This document shows positions 49,201 through 58,924 of a stretch of DNA of 64,000 nucleotides, piece by piece (within the stretch, counting starts at the first letter, position 1; each line of letters opens with the position of its first letter). The notes beneath the pieces are model-generated. The model was given only the letters and a program-made list of their open reading frames with translations, was not told where the DNA came from and did not search any database. Position numbers and translations under genes: made by a program. Source of the stretch: Planctomycetaceae bacterium (lineage in GTDB: Bacteria > Planctomycetota > Planctomycetia > Pirellulales > Pirellulaceae); NCBI GenBank assembly GCA_018660825.1, contig JABJJO010000200.1, positions 1 through 64,000 on the forward strand, given 5' to 3'.

Positions 49201-52200
49201 TTGAGCGGTTTTCGCTATCGCTTCATTGACATCATCTCGATTAACGCCCTGAGTCTGAGTAACAAACAATTCTAACGCGGGGCTGCGGCGAATGGTAATT
49301 GTACCCTTTTGAGAAACGGCGTCTGGAACAGATACTGCGGGCACTGAGAACAAATCACCCGTTTTCTCGGGCAAGCTGCGATAGCGTAACAAACCAATAT
49401 GGAGCGTCGCTTGGTTTTCGGCCGGCTCTAACAGTTCAACGGTAACACTCTGCCGATCGTTGGCATCCCGCTGTACTTCCCAACTACGAATATTCCCGCC
49501 CGTTACCGCCGCCACCCGATATTCTTTGGGTACGACGAACCTAAAGATTTCTAATTGACTATTTCTAAATTCCAGTCGCACTTGCCAATCAACATACACA
49601 CCATCTTCTTGCACATCCACGAGTATTTGCGAGTCCGCTATCAGATCACGATCCGCTCCGTTCTGAGAGACAATTGACCGCCAGCGAAAATCAAATCCAC
49701 CATTTAGTTTAAGCGGCGACTCCACCCGTTGATTATCCACGTCGGTATTCAATTCAGCAGTGCCTAAATGGCCGTTCCACCTTATTTCAGTATCCTTACG
49801 AGGCACGTTCAGCACTAGCAAACCAGCCGCCCCAATCGGCAAACTACCTTTTGCCAATCGCCAACCACCTTGCCGTTGCACTTGTAACTTAAAGCCGACC
49901 CGCAATTCATGATGCCCCCGTCCCTTAATGAATAAAGTATGACTATTGCCGCGCAGAACTTGTTGCGGAACTGTATTCACTGCTTGTTGCCCTGCCCCAT
50001 TGGTTGGATTCCCAGTACCGCCATTAAGCCCACGCACTTGGATTTGCGCCGGTAGTTTGTCGAGGGTCGCATATTGTAAAACAAGATCATTCAAGGCCAA
50101 GCCAATAGCGACTTCCCGTCCACTGAACACTTCAATTCCCAGCACGCCTTCAATGAAAATCCCGTCATCGTCAAACAAAGTGCTCTCATACTTAACTGAA
50201 CTAAAAGCATATTCCACAGGCAACACTTCGTGCTCCAATGGTAATTCTGGGTAGGCCTGACGCCATAATTGAGAATACAACTCTAGCGGAATCAAAAGCT
50301 GATCTGCGGGAGTTCTCTTTGTTGGTAATTGAGCGGGATCATACGGCACGACAACAGCATCAACAGGAACTTGCACCGTCTGCACTTCTTCGCTCGGTTC
50401 ATTCTGCTGTGCATTGGCGATCCCGCTAAACAGCAGCAAAGCAAGAAACAAACCACAACCAAGTCCGGTGATTCTCGAAGCTCGTTTTCCAAACCAGCAG
50501 ACGCCCGGTTTAAGTAAATGGTAGAAGCAATAAATCAACGACAACGTGAGTGCCATCACAAACACAACTTCAAACACTTGCCGATAAAATCGCAACGCCG
50601 GAACAGCAGATGCTAATGCTACCAACGCCAGCACACCCAGCACGTAGTTGCGTTTCACCAGCACATCTCGCGGCAACAACAGCAAGCCTACAAGCAAAAC
50701 AGCGATGCCCGCAATCCAAGCCCATAAAGTGATAAAACTTTTACGCACTAACCTACCGACCAATTTAGGTGCACCACCTAAGCTTTGAAACTCGTAGCGG
50801 ACGAAATCCATGTATTTCACATCGAGGTCCCCGTTTGAATCTTGAGGTTTGTTCAACAGATCGACATTTAGGCTCTGCATGCCCTGTAACGCCCAAGTTT
50901 GACTCGCTCGATAGGAGTATTTATCGCCATTTCCATCGCCCAAAAGGTCAATTCCACCCATAGGCGACTCAGCTTCCTCGGGCACCATTTCACTACTGGG
51001 ATCAGGAGAAGCCGTTTGCCTTGGCCGGGGACTTGATTCCCCTTCCGCAAATTCCTTCAGAACACGGTCAGCCCCAGGCCTATTGCTTGGCCGATTAGGC
51101 GAATCACTTGGCGACGCTGGGGCCTCAATATTTGATTCACCCGCAAACACTTCCACTTGGTCCATTAGCTGTGATTTGCTGGCCGCCGATTCTTCTCCGT
51201 CCGCAAAATCGAATTCGGCAGTAACCGCAAAATCTTCTGATGATGGGGCGCTATACGCAACACTATCCGACATAGGAACTGCCATAAAATTCCGCACTCC
51301 TCCGCCACCGGCGAGCACCGCAAACGTCGCAAACGCACTTTGATTCAAAACATGTGGCAATCCCGTAAGTTGCATGTTTGATTCAGCATACGGCTGCACA
51401 ACAAAATTACCAGGTACGATCATTTGCCAGCGAATCAATCCTGCCTCAATTGGCTTTTGCTGTTGCTGTTGCTCTGCGGATACGCCAGCAAATTCAAATA
51501 GTTCGGGTGCCAGCAGTTGAAAACCATCATGGCCTACTGAAAGCCGTTCCTCGTAGACGATACGCAAATCCCGCTTGAATCCAACATTTTCTTTGGCATA
51601 AGGAATACTAACAAGAAAGCGATTGGTGGTGCCAGATACTTTCTGTGGTTTGACCGTATCAGCACCATCAATCACAACACTCCATAAACTGGCTTTCTCT
51701 GGCAGTGCTACTTGGATATAACTCGCTTTAGTTAAGATTTCAAAACGGGCTACCGATTGATACACACCATGCCTACTGACAAAAGAGACGATTTCACTGC
51801 GCTGAATTAACGTACTAGGCACACTGGATAATGTGGGCCTACTTATCGCTAACCGCACATTCGGCCGCATCCCCGTATATCCATAAGCTCCAACTCGATG
51901 TTTACCAACGTTATACCCATTAACAACCAACTCACCCACGTCGACAGGCTTAAGTCGCGAGTCTGGTCCGAGGTCAGTTGCCGCGGCATCCTCTACTTTA
52001 ATTGCTAACTCCGGTGACGATTCGACCGACAGGACTCCAGATTGATAAACAACACTTTCCGCGGTGGCAATTGCTGGAGTGTATGTGGTTGTAGATTCTT
52101 GGATCACTTGTTCAAAATCAACTCCAATAACAACCACTCCCGCAGTCGGCTTATCAAGCGTGACAGTCCAGAGGCGGTGCCCGTCCGCTTCTATACTTGA

Positions 52201-54210
52201 AAATTGCTTAACCACAGTACCCGCGAACCCTACAATATTGAGATCCGCGGGAGAGGAATCTGGTAATTTAAACTGTACTTTTTCCACAAGTGACTGCTGC
52301 ACGGTATACGTTAATTCACTGTAAGTCTTTAAGACACCCGGTTGCACATTGAGGAACGTAGCCAAACGCGCCGACAGCACCGGGACCACTCGTTTTGCCA
52401 CGACAGCAACCGTAAATTGCGGCTGTTCATATCGATAAGCCAACGCCAAACGGTCCGTCAATCCAGCTTGCTGTTTATCAGCAGTTGCTAACGTAACTAC
52501 CCCACTTACTTGCTCCGGCCGCACTTCATACACTTCCTCGAAACCAAGTTGCGTGCGAATCGCCAGCACACCCTTATCACGAAAAGTATCTTCGATCATG
52601 AACTTTGGTACGGATAAATGGAACTCGTCCCAATCGTCCAACCAACCCTTTGGTACGCGTTTTGCCAGCAATACGACTTGATGGACTTGCCCAAACGTTC
52701 TCCTAGCTGGGAATTTTGCATGTAAACGGCGAACTCCCATCTCGTCAGTCGTCTCGTGATATATCAACTGATCAGCACCCGTGTGCAAACTCACAATATT
52801 CCATTGCGAAGGAACTTCGATCGTAAGTGAATACAGATCGTCGAGTTCCGGAAAAACATTAAAGGAGACACTGACCGTATGATTGCTTTGATTCAAGGAC
52901 AATTGAGTCGTAGTCTGAACGTGAATTCTGTTCTCTGGGTGAGTCACTTGTGCACTGATCTTATAATCTGATTGCGGAACATAATAAGTTCCTAAGACGC
53001 GAATCAAAGGCGCACCCGGTTCAACCACAAATATCGACTCGGGCAGCGCCTGTTCAAGGATCTGAGTATCAAGAGCAATCACCCCATCTGTTTCCAATGA
53101 GTTAATGGCCAACCTACGATCCGCTAAAATACCAACGACCCCAGTGGACACCAAGACATCAAGGGGTTCAATTTTCGGGAATTCCCATTCGCCGATCGCC
53201 GGACCGCTATGCAACGCAGTGATCTTAATCAACAGATCTTCCGTTTGTGGAATCCGCATTTCAACTGTCAAAATCTGCTGTGAATCTTGCTCTACCACGG
53301 ACCAACGTGAAACTCCTGGCGCTTGCACGTCGGTGACCTGAAAACCAGCTGCTATAGCAAACCGAAAATCCGAGGCGGCACCTTGTTGCACTTGCAGGGA
53401 AAATGTTCCGTGCAATCGTTGAATGGCCTGAGTTAATTCTGCCACGAGCACATTGCGGGCAACTACAATCTCTTCGGTTTTAAGCCGCTTGTTATTGAGC
53501 GACATGGTGATCCGCAATGGCCCTGGCTTAGCCAACAGATCAAACCGCGTGACATTTTTCGCTTCATCCACGGTGCGGTCCAAAACGCTCGCACCAGATT
53601 TAATTTCGATATTCCCTGGCACAATCAACTCAATTCTCGAATTGGCGGCATGTGGCAATAACATCGTCAGGGTCTGCTCAGCCGCGGCATGCTGTACCGC
53701 TGCCGACATTGAAAACTGCACCTGTGATTTCCCGATGCTGGGCAGCAACAACCGAACCAATTGATCCGAATCACGCACCAACGAAGCCGAATTCTCACCC
53801 ACGGTAACGTTGAGAATAGAAACACCGGAAAACCCCAATGGCAGTTGCTGTAAACCGGCCGCTAGTGACTCAACTTCAAAATCACCGACAATCCGTGCCG
53901 AATCGCCGAGAATGTTAATTCGATATTTAACGCTACGTAATAGCGATTGTTGGGGCGGAGTGTCTCCTGGTTTAATATTTGCCTTCTTTAACAAGGCTTC
54001 ATATTCACCGCGCGGCAAGTAGATGCGTTGAATCCCAGATGCCAAAACTGTCTTTAAATCGTCAAAAGGCACATAGATTTCACGTTTCATTTCACCTTGC
54101 TGAGCAACCACTGCCAGCGCAGCACCAAAAACAGTGCACCACGACAATAGCATCAGCATTGATATTCGCAGGTAACGAGATGTGTTGATTTCATTGGGAT
54201 TCGTTCTCAT
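46267..54210 (-). CDS. giant (2647 aa) uncharacterised envelope protein, two-module fusion
   Basis: Single long ORF; N-terminal signal/TM; motif IYVPFDDLKTVLASGIQRIYLPRGEYEALL; internal TM cluster and signal-peptide-like SRITGLGCGLFLALLLFSGIANAQQ; second related module; C-terminal TM helices. Confidence 0.85.
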   Translation of the reverse strand: MRTNPNEINTSRYLRISMLMLLSWCTVFGAALAVVAQQGEMKREIYVPFDDLKTVLASGIQRIYLPRGEYEALLKKANIKPGDTPPQQSLLRSVKYRINILGDSARIVGDFEVESLAAGLQQLPLGFSGVSILNVTVGENSASLVRDSDQLVRLLLPSIGKSQVQFSMSAAVQHAAAEQTLTMLLPHAANSRIELIVPGNIEIKSGASVLDRTVDEAKNVTRFDLLAKPGPLRITMSLNNKRLKTEEIVVARNVLVAELTQAIQRLHGTFSLQVQQGAASDFRFAIAAGFQVTDVQAPGVSRWSVVEQDSQQILTVEMRIPQTEDLLIKITALHSGPAIGEWEFPKIEPLDVLVSTGVVGILADRRLAINSLETDGVIALDTQILEQALPESIFVVEPGAPLIRVLGTYYVPQSDYKISAQVTHPENRIHVQTTTQLSLNQSNHTVSVSFNVFPELDDLYSLTIEVPSQWNIVSLHTGADQLIYHETTDEMGVRRLHAKFPARRTFGQVHQVVLLAKRVPKGWLDDWDEFHLSVPKFMIEDTFRDKGVLAIRTQLGFEEVYEVRPEQVSGVVTLATADKQQAGLTDRLALAYRYEQPQFTVAVVAKRVVPVLSARLATFLNVQPGVLKTYSELTYTVQQSLVEKVQFKLPDSSPADLNIVGFAGTVVKQFSSIEADGHRLWTVTLDKPTAGVVVIGVDFEQVIQESTTTYTPAIATAESVVYQSGVLSVESSPELAIKVEDAAATDLGPDSRLKPVDVGELVVNGYNVGKHRVGAYGYTGMRPNVRLAISRPTLSSVPSTLIQRSEIVSFVSRHGVYQSVARFEILTKASYIQVALPEKASLWSVVIDGADTVKPQKVSGTTNRFLVSIPYAKENVGFKRDLRIVYEERLSVGHDGFQLLAPELFEFAGVSAEQQQQQKPIEAGLIRWQMIVPGNFVVQPYAESNMQLTGLPHVLNQSAFATFAVLAGGGGVRNFMAVPMSDSVAYSAPSSEDFAVTAEFDFADGEESAASKSQLMDQVEVFAGESNIEAPASPSDSPNRPSNRPGADRVLKEFAEGESSPRPRQTASPDPSSEMVPEEAESPMGGIDLLGDGNGDKYSYRASQTWALQGMQSLNVDLLNKPQDSNGDLDVKYMDFVRYEFQSLGGAPKLVGRLVRKSFITLWAWIAGIAVLLVGLLLLPRDVLVKRNYVLGVLALVALASAVPALRFYRQVFEVVFVMALTLSLIYCFYHLLKPGVCWFGKRASRITGLGCGLFLALLLFSGIANAQQNEPSEEVQTVQVPVDAVVVPYDPAQLPTKRTPADQLLIPLELYSQLWRQAYPELPLEHEVLPVEYAFSSVKYESTLFDDDGIFIEGVLGIEVFSGREVAIGLALNDLVLQYATLDKLPAQIQVRGLNGGTGNPTNGAGQQAVNTVPQQVLRGNSHTLFIKGRGHHELRVGFKLQVQRQGGWRLAKGSLPIGAAGLLVLNVPRKDTEIRWNGHLGTAELNTDVDNQRVESPLKLNGGFDFRWRSIVSQNGADRDLIADSQILVDVQEDGVYVDWQVRLEFRNSQLEIFRFVVPKEYRVAAVTGGNIRSWEVQRDANDRQSVTVELLEPAENQATLHIGLLRYRSLPEKTGDLFSVPAVSVPDAVSQKGTITIRRSPALELFVTQTQGVNRDDVNEAIAKTAQPANRVNPLGVQVVQAYRFSGTGFDLQFTAKPVTAAVTANINSLVRVSPQQISLETQVQFRIQNRPIHQVRVLVPADLAIRQVRTAALADWSATPVESLGGPAQLITILLSHGVSGNLNVLIEGMLERQLQDMTTDVPYLATPGVTSQRGQTVLLSDPSFNIELLDVTQGESVSMATMFAWLKQSQRTMARTALRFTGKNYSARFKLVRRTPKVACTTFSNANVSNRSIEETILLSYKIEDAGIQEVRFLLPAALKDSRIRGQYVRQIDKTPVDSDDPQSPIRVTLYLEDEILGEYSVLVENDRQPGGSNKVPVPIVENAEVQQQYISLESSGDVVEEVLDSMSNVVALNRQQKQWNQLTAVIGERVLKAFVVQGDADQAVLEFRTQSRDIVDKDEAKIRMATTSLIVDYAGTYRGKIELLVDNQKEQFLDIQIPLESKLWSVLVAGEPVKPVDTGVAGQIRLPLVKTNAGDLSYRVVVHYAGWMKALSQYGELSMLPFIRTTNIQAEKLFLKLYLPKRHNWYGFGGDAEPLNHQSDSGWGMIAGRSISRFTNGELLSRQAIVVNEEVSGKLKRATKSGNDYEKIRLYNSLQTQTDLNVYSDQSDINQRNEKDLAELGEQVLELVEDESSGQENDELMLDNRARLQQGFEQQSNGFSRNAVNQLGSNFDVPSTQSAVKPSSKKEADGLWFRNNSLLAPQSGESKEGKTNRRLYDRDQGGKGDKLDDLQKQSVTGPQGQDLGFDLNASQRNQENFSSPLTQQREQFKRYQQQQQTELEMRNGTIVDGVASIHRGRMGDEQPTVSNESQSENVGGMGGGMGGMGGEQQLDQSAVGDSGRASNGYFAGREATGLASVTGFDLDFDSVEFQVEYDRFDFEYLDDKYEFSANYLGLELRESIWRVGGVMAVLISLSILFLLVRVISKTRVVSTIVALLAILVSLPMIFGWIFPIYGILLFTGSLLWILRCWFPSPVSMETITS

Positions 54211-57200
54211 TATTCATCTCCCTCGCGATTTGAATTATCGTCATCGCTAGACACTGGGTCGTCAGGGAACTCGTCAGGTTCCGCTTGGCTATCCTCTGCG
54301 GGTGATAAAGTTTCAGCAATTTCATCCGCATCCTGTTCTTCGTCGTTTTGCGACAGCGAATCTTCTTGCGACTCGCTGGCGGCCTCGAGATCCTCAGCCT
54401 CATCAACTGCCGTATTCTCCACATCCGTTGCATCTTCAGCAGCGTTGTTTAGAGTCTGATCTGCTTCACCAACTGTATCTAGTGAAAACAACTTGCGGCA
54501 AATTCGAAAACAAGGTTTCAAACAATCCTTGATAACCCAAATCACGCACATTAAACCCATACCCAGAAACAAGCCGGAAAACGGCATGTGGCTCGCCATG
54601 ATTGGTTTAATTAAAACAACCCCGAGACTCGCTGACACGAGAACCAAGACCGTAATTATTTGATTACGTATTCCCAACCGAAGTCCACCGAATGTAACCA
54701 CCACCAAGACCCCAAACATAACCAAATGAAACATCGAAAGAGATACCGTGGACAGCCGCAAAGGCGATGCACTCGGATTAATTGCTGAAAAGATAAGACT
54801 GTCATGGTTGCTGAATTGATTTCCCAACTGCACGTCAACCTTGGCTTGGGTAATATTATTCAATAGTGAGTGAACATCGACAATTCCTTCTGTTTCGGAA
54901 TCGTGCAAGAGATTACGTTGGATTGTTTCCAAAAATGAACTCGGCAAATGGTCGTCCCAATCACCAGAATAATCCACCAACACGGTGCCTGACGGTAAAT
55001 GGACAACCATGAAAATTTGATTGATTGCGTGTAGGTCCTTAAACTCAGGAATACGCACAGTAAAACCATCTGATTCAATTGAGTACTTCAGCTCCAAGAC
55101 AAAATCTTCACCTGGGGTGGTGGTATTAAGCGGAATCAAATAGTTCTTCTGATTACCCACAGCATCCTCTGCATCCGCCGTGGTACCTTTTTCGATGCCG
55201 ACCGCCTCGCCGTTAATGGAAAGTGGGTCATTAGGAATTTTCGACCCCTGCGGAAATGTGACCGCGATTCTTTGAGCCGCACTTTTGACTCGATACACCG
55301 CGTGAACTCGTGACTTTCCACCTTTGGCAATTTGGACATCAATCACTCCTAATTCGATTGCGGAAAGTTCAATGGACTCTAGTTCATATCGGTGAATATC
55401 CAGTTTTACACTCCATGTCTGGTGGAATTCCATCGCAACCGCAGCACCGGGAACCTGCATCTCTGTCGAGCCTAACTTGAGGTCGTAACGAGGATCAATA
55501 GGACGTACACCGTCGGATTCCGCGGGAACGACATCTAAATTTTCCGTTTTCTTGATTACAATTTGCCCCCAACTTCTATGAACCTCTTGCGGCATTAATG
55601 GGTGCAGGGAAACACTCGCGGCGGACCCGACTTCCAAATCCTCTAGAGATTCTATCCACGACAACTCTACTTGGAATTGACCAAACAGTTCTCGATTTGA
55701 AGTCAACTGCCAGGCCGTGTAATCGTCAGCAAGATCGTCCGGCCGCGGGGTAATCACAGATTCTTGGACTAATTTCGAGTCATTGCGGATCATCTCAATC
55801 AAACTCGTAGGAATGTCTAATCTAAGTTTTTTCACGCCGCTGTAGCGGACATCATAAGCCAGTGTTACGGAGTGATTGATGATTCCGGATTGCACATCAG
55901 CAATCACTAACTGTCCCACTTCGATCTGCGGCTGCCTACGTTCAACGGAGAATGTCGGATTGAATGATTCATTGGCATACCTGAATGCGTGTACTGCTAG
56001 CGAACTGCCAACTCTACTCAGTTGCACCAAACCCGCAATACTCGGTTGCACTTCGCTAATGGCCACACTCTGCCCACCCGCAGTATCCACCGGCGTTACT
56101 CGCAAACCCTCGGGAGCTAATACTGTCACATTACCCTGAACATGCTCGACACTCGCAGCAACAATACGCGGCAACGCGAAAGTGTATTGCGAAGCCTCAC
56201 TCGTTGGCGTCAACAGGTTTACATCGGTACGCACCTTTTCGACAGAAACCAACAACGCCACCTGCCCTACAGCTTTGCGTGAGAAATTCACTCGGTATTT
56301 CCCCGGAGCGTTCTCTACTGCGTGGTGATTTTCAACAACAGCAGCCTTCACATTCGCCGCAGCAATTCCCCGAACACTTCGAATTCGATAACCTTCGGGA
56401 ACATCATAATCTACGTGAAATAGTCCAGCGCGTTGAATATCTAACAAAGTCGTTACACTCATACGCGTTAATTGAGGAGTGATTTGGATCGTGACATATT
56501 CCTCAACCGTGACACGCGGTTGCAGTTTTTCAATTTTAAGGATGAGTTCGTATGGCAACGCCGCATAGCGGTAAACAAAATCCCAACCTTGACCCGCATT
56601 AACTTCAGCGGCATCCACTTGCAGCAACCCGGTCCGCGTATCAACATCAGCTCGCAGGTCACCTTCCACTTTGACCATCACAAGTCCTTGTTGGCGTGAA
56701 ACGTTTAACGCTTCGATCTCGGGAATGATGACGTCGACCGATTCGTTCTGCATGCCTACTTCAAGATCAAACCGTTCCAATTCGATATTAATGGTTTGTG
56801 TAGAGTCCGCTGGTTCGAATAACTCGATCGTAATAATTTGATTACCCTCTTCCAAGGCGACATCCCAACGACGAACATTTGCATCAAATACCCCGGAAAT
56901 TTTTTGCCCCACAGGAATCCGCAACTTCAATTCACGCAACTCACTGCGGGTAATTGAATAGACTAGCTGGGCTTGTGTCCGTTGAGACCCCTCGCCAATA
57001 ACAACACTTTGACGAGTCTGCACTGTAGCTAACGCCTGTAATCCCGCAGCACCTTCGCTGCGCGGTGTCCAATCGATATGAACCTGAGGTGTTAAGCCAA
57101 AGAAAGCAATCAATACAGTTTCAGTTGCAGGTGCTACCGGTGGACTCGGATCGCCAGTAGCGTTATCCCGCGCGGCGCCATCCTGTGTCTCAGTGGCGGC

Positions 57201-57914
57201 CACTAACGGCTGCACGTTTACTTTCACACCAGGGTCGGCAATCGTGATTTTCCAGCGGTTAATGGATGCTTGTGGAGCTTGGAATGAAACTTGATTCAAG
57301 CCCGGTGATTGATTGTAAGTCCGCGCGTATTGGAGGTCTAAGACGACATCTGCCGCATCACTTTCCTGTCGCTGCATCAACAGGAAATATCCCTGTCCAG
57401 GCCGAAAAATGATACGCGCAGTTTCATCGCCGATGTTTGCTTCGGAGATTGCCGCATCCGCTAAACGCAATGGGATTTCATGCCAACCTAGGCCTAGCAT
57501 TTGAATCGACAATTTGGCGGAAACCTGCATAACATCACCGCGAACTATCGCTTCAGAGGAGATCGATGTAATCATTGACCGCAGAGGAATCGAAACAGGG
57601 TTTTCTACTGCATTCTTCGCGCGCGCAGCTTGCCATAATTTTTGGAATTCATCATACGGCAAGAAAACACCACGTGCTGGAGATTCAAACACTTTTGATA
57701 ATTTGTCGTAGGGAACGTAAATCGTCTGTTCGAATAACGAGTTCTTTTTCTCGCCCGTATCTTCCGCTTGTTGTGGCGCGGCGGCAACCGGCGGAACTTC
57801 CTGTGATCGCACGACACTTGGAACGTAAAAGAGCGAGGCTGCAATAAAAAGACTTAATAATATTTGAGTAGTTCGTTTCAACATCGAGTCGTTCCCAGTT
57901 CTATATGTCAACAA
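54210..57914 (-). CDS. uncharacterised envelope protein (1234 aa) related to the modules of the 2647-aa protein
   Basis: Signal peptide, IYVPYDKLSKVFESPARGVFLPYDEFQKLW motif, C-terminal TM helices plus highly acidic tail; stop/start overlap TAATG with the next gene. Confidence 0.85.
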   Translation of the reverse strand: MLTYRTGNDSMLKRTTQILLSLFIAASLFYVPSVVRSQEVPPVAAAPQQAEDTGEKKNSLFEQTIYVPYDKLSKVFESPARGVFLPYDEFQKLWQAARAKNAVENPVSIPLRSMITSISSEAIVRGDVMQVSAKLSIQMLGLGWHEIPLRLADAAISEANIGDETARIIFRPGQGYFLLMQRQESDAADVVLDLQYARTYNQSPGLNQVSFQAPQASINRWKITIADPGVKVNVQPLVAATETQDGAARDNATGDPSPPVAPATETVLIAFFGLTPQVHIDWTPRSEGAAGLQALATVQTRQSVVIGEGSQRTQAQLVYSITRSELRELKLRIPVGQKISGVFDANVRRWDVALEEGNQIITIELFEPADSTQTINIELERFDLEVGMQNESVDVIIPEIEALNVSRQQGLVMVKVEGDLRADVDTRTGLLQVDAAEVNAGQGWDFVYRYAALPYELILKIEKLQPRVTVEEYVTIQITPQLTRMSVTTLLDIQRAGLFHVDYDVPEGYRIRSVRGIAAANVKAAVVENHHAVENAPGKYRVNFSRKAVGQVALLVSVEKVRTDVNLLTPTSEASQYTFALPRIVAASVEHVQGNVTVLAPEGLRVTPVDTAGGQSVAISEVQPSIAGLVQLSRVGSSLAVHAFRYANESFNPTFSVERRQPQIEVGQLVIADVQSGIINHSVTLAYDVRYSGVKKLRLDIPTSLIEMIRNDSKLVQESVITPRPDDLADDYTAWQLTSNRELFGQFQVELSWIESLEDLEVGSAASVSLHPLMPQEVHRSWGQIVIKKTENLDVVPAESDGVRPIDPRYDLKLGSTEMQVPGAAVAMEFHQTWSVKLDIHRYELESIELSAIELGVIDVQIAKGGKSRVHAVYRVKSAAQRIAVTFPQGSKIPNDPLSINGEAVGIEKGTTADAEDAVGNQKNYLIPLNTTTPGEDFVLELKYSIESDGFTVRIPEFKDLHAINQIFMVVHLPSGTVLVDYSGDWDDHLPSSFLETIQRNLLHDSETEGIVDVHSLLNNITQAKVDVQLGNQFSNHDSLIFSAINPSASPLRLSTVSLSMFHLVMFGVLVVVTFGGLRLGIRNQIITVLVLVSASLGVVLIKPIMASHMPFSGLFLGMGLMCVIWVIKDCLKPCFRICRKLFSLDTVGEADQTLNNAAEDATDVENTAVDEAEDLEAASESQEDSLSQNDEEQDADEIAETLSPAEDSQAEPDEFPDDPVSSDDDNSNREGDE

Positions 57915-58150
57915 TACGTTGAGTGGAGTAAGGATTTGCTGCGTATTTTTAATACAGCGTTATGTCACAGCGGCGAATTTCTAGAGGTACCTATTTTAAC
58001 ACAGGCACGCAACTCATTGCGCAGTTACATTAACCATAATGATTAGCAGATACGCTCTAAAGCAACACCCTTACAGTTAAGACGCATGTATTGGGAAAAA
58101 TGTTCCCAAAATATCCTGCACAACCGTCATAAACGAATCGAGGGGAAGTT

Positions 58151-58807
58151 CTATTTCAAATAGCGATGAACTTCGGTAGCCATCAACTTGGCACCTGCTG
58201 CATTGGGATGCACACCATCAGGAAACATTTCCGGATGCGGAGCTAAAACTTTATAAATGTCAATCAGTTTGACACCTTTGGACTGTCTGGCAGCAGCCAC
58301 CACTGCCGGAATGACTTCTTGCTTGACAACTGCCTCGGTTATACCCCAGCGGTCCTTCGCTACGGGTGCCGGTTTACAAATCCAAACTTGTGGCTGGGAT
58401 TCAAGTTGCTTAAAAATGCGGACTAAGTCTATCAAATCCTTCGTGAATTCGTCTTTGTATTTCCAATTCTGTGGTTTACTATCGTTGCTGCCAAGCTTGA
58501 TAACCACCAATTGGGGCTTAAACTTTTTAGCCGCTGCAAACGCGGACTCTTTCCAATAAGGCTTATCTCCTTTTTTCAGCAATGTCGCTCCGTTGACACC
58601 AAAGTTTTTAACGTCGTATCCAGCGCCCAACAAACGGTCAAGTACTACCGGATAGTTATTGTTGACGCGGTCTTGAATTGCAGCACCGTAGGTAATGCTG
58701 TCACCGACACATGCAACTCGAATCGGTGCAGCTACTAGGTTTGTGGCCCAATAAATCCAAAGAGCCAACACAAAACAGCAACGCCAAATTGACAATCTTT
58801 TAACCAT
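58151..58807 (-). CDS. SGNH/GDSL hydrolase family protein, secreted
   Basis: IRVACVGDSITYGAAIQDR, FGVNGATLL, KLGSNDSKPQNW, DGVHPNAAGAKLMA. Confidence 0.93.
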   Translation of the reverse strand: MVKRLSIWRCCFVLALWIYWATNLVAAPIRVACVGDSITYGAAIQDRVNNNYPVVLDRLLGAGYDVKNFGVNGATLLKKGDKPYWKESAFAAAKKFKPQLVVIKLGSNDSKPQNWKYKDEFTKDLIDLVRIFKQLESQPQVWICKPAPVAKDRWGITEAVVKQEVIPAVVAAARQSKGVKLIDIYKVLAPHPEMFPDGVHPNAAGAKLMATEVHRYLK

Positions 58808-58924
58808 GGTCTATTCGCTCCTTACTGTGGATTGGTTATTCGCAATTAGCTTCCGCTTGCATTTACCGTTTAGGGTATCATAACTACTTATGCTTTTGGG
58901 TCCTACCAAACCACCAATCATAAA

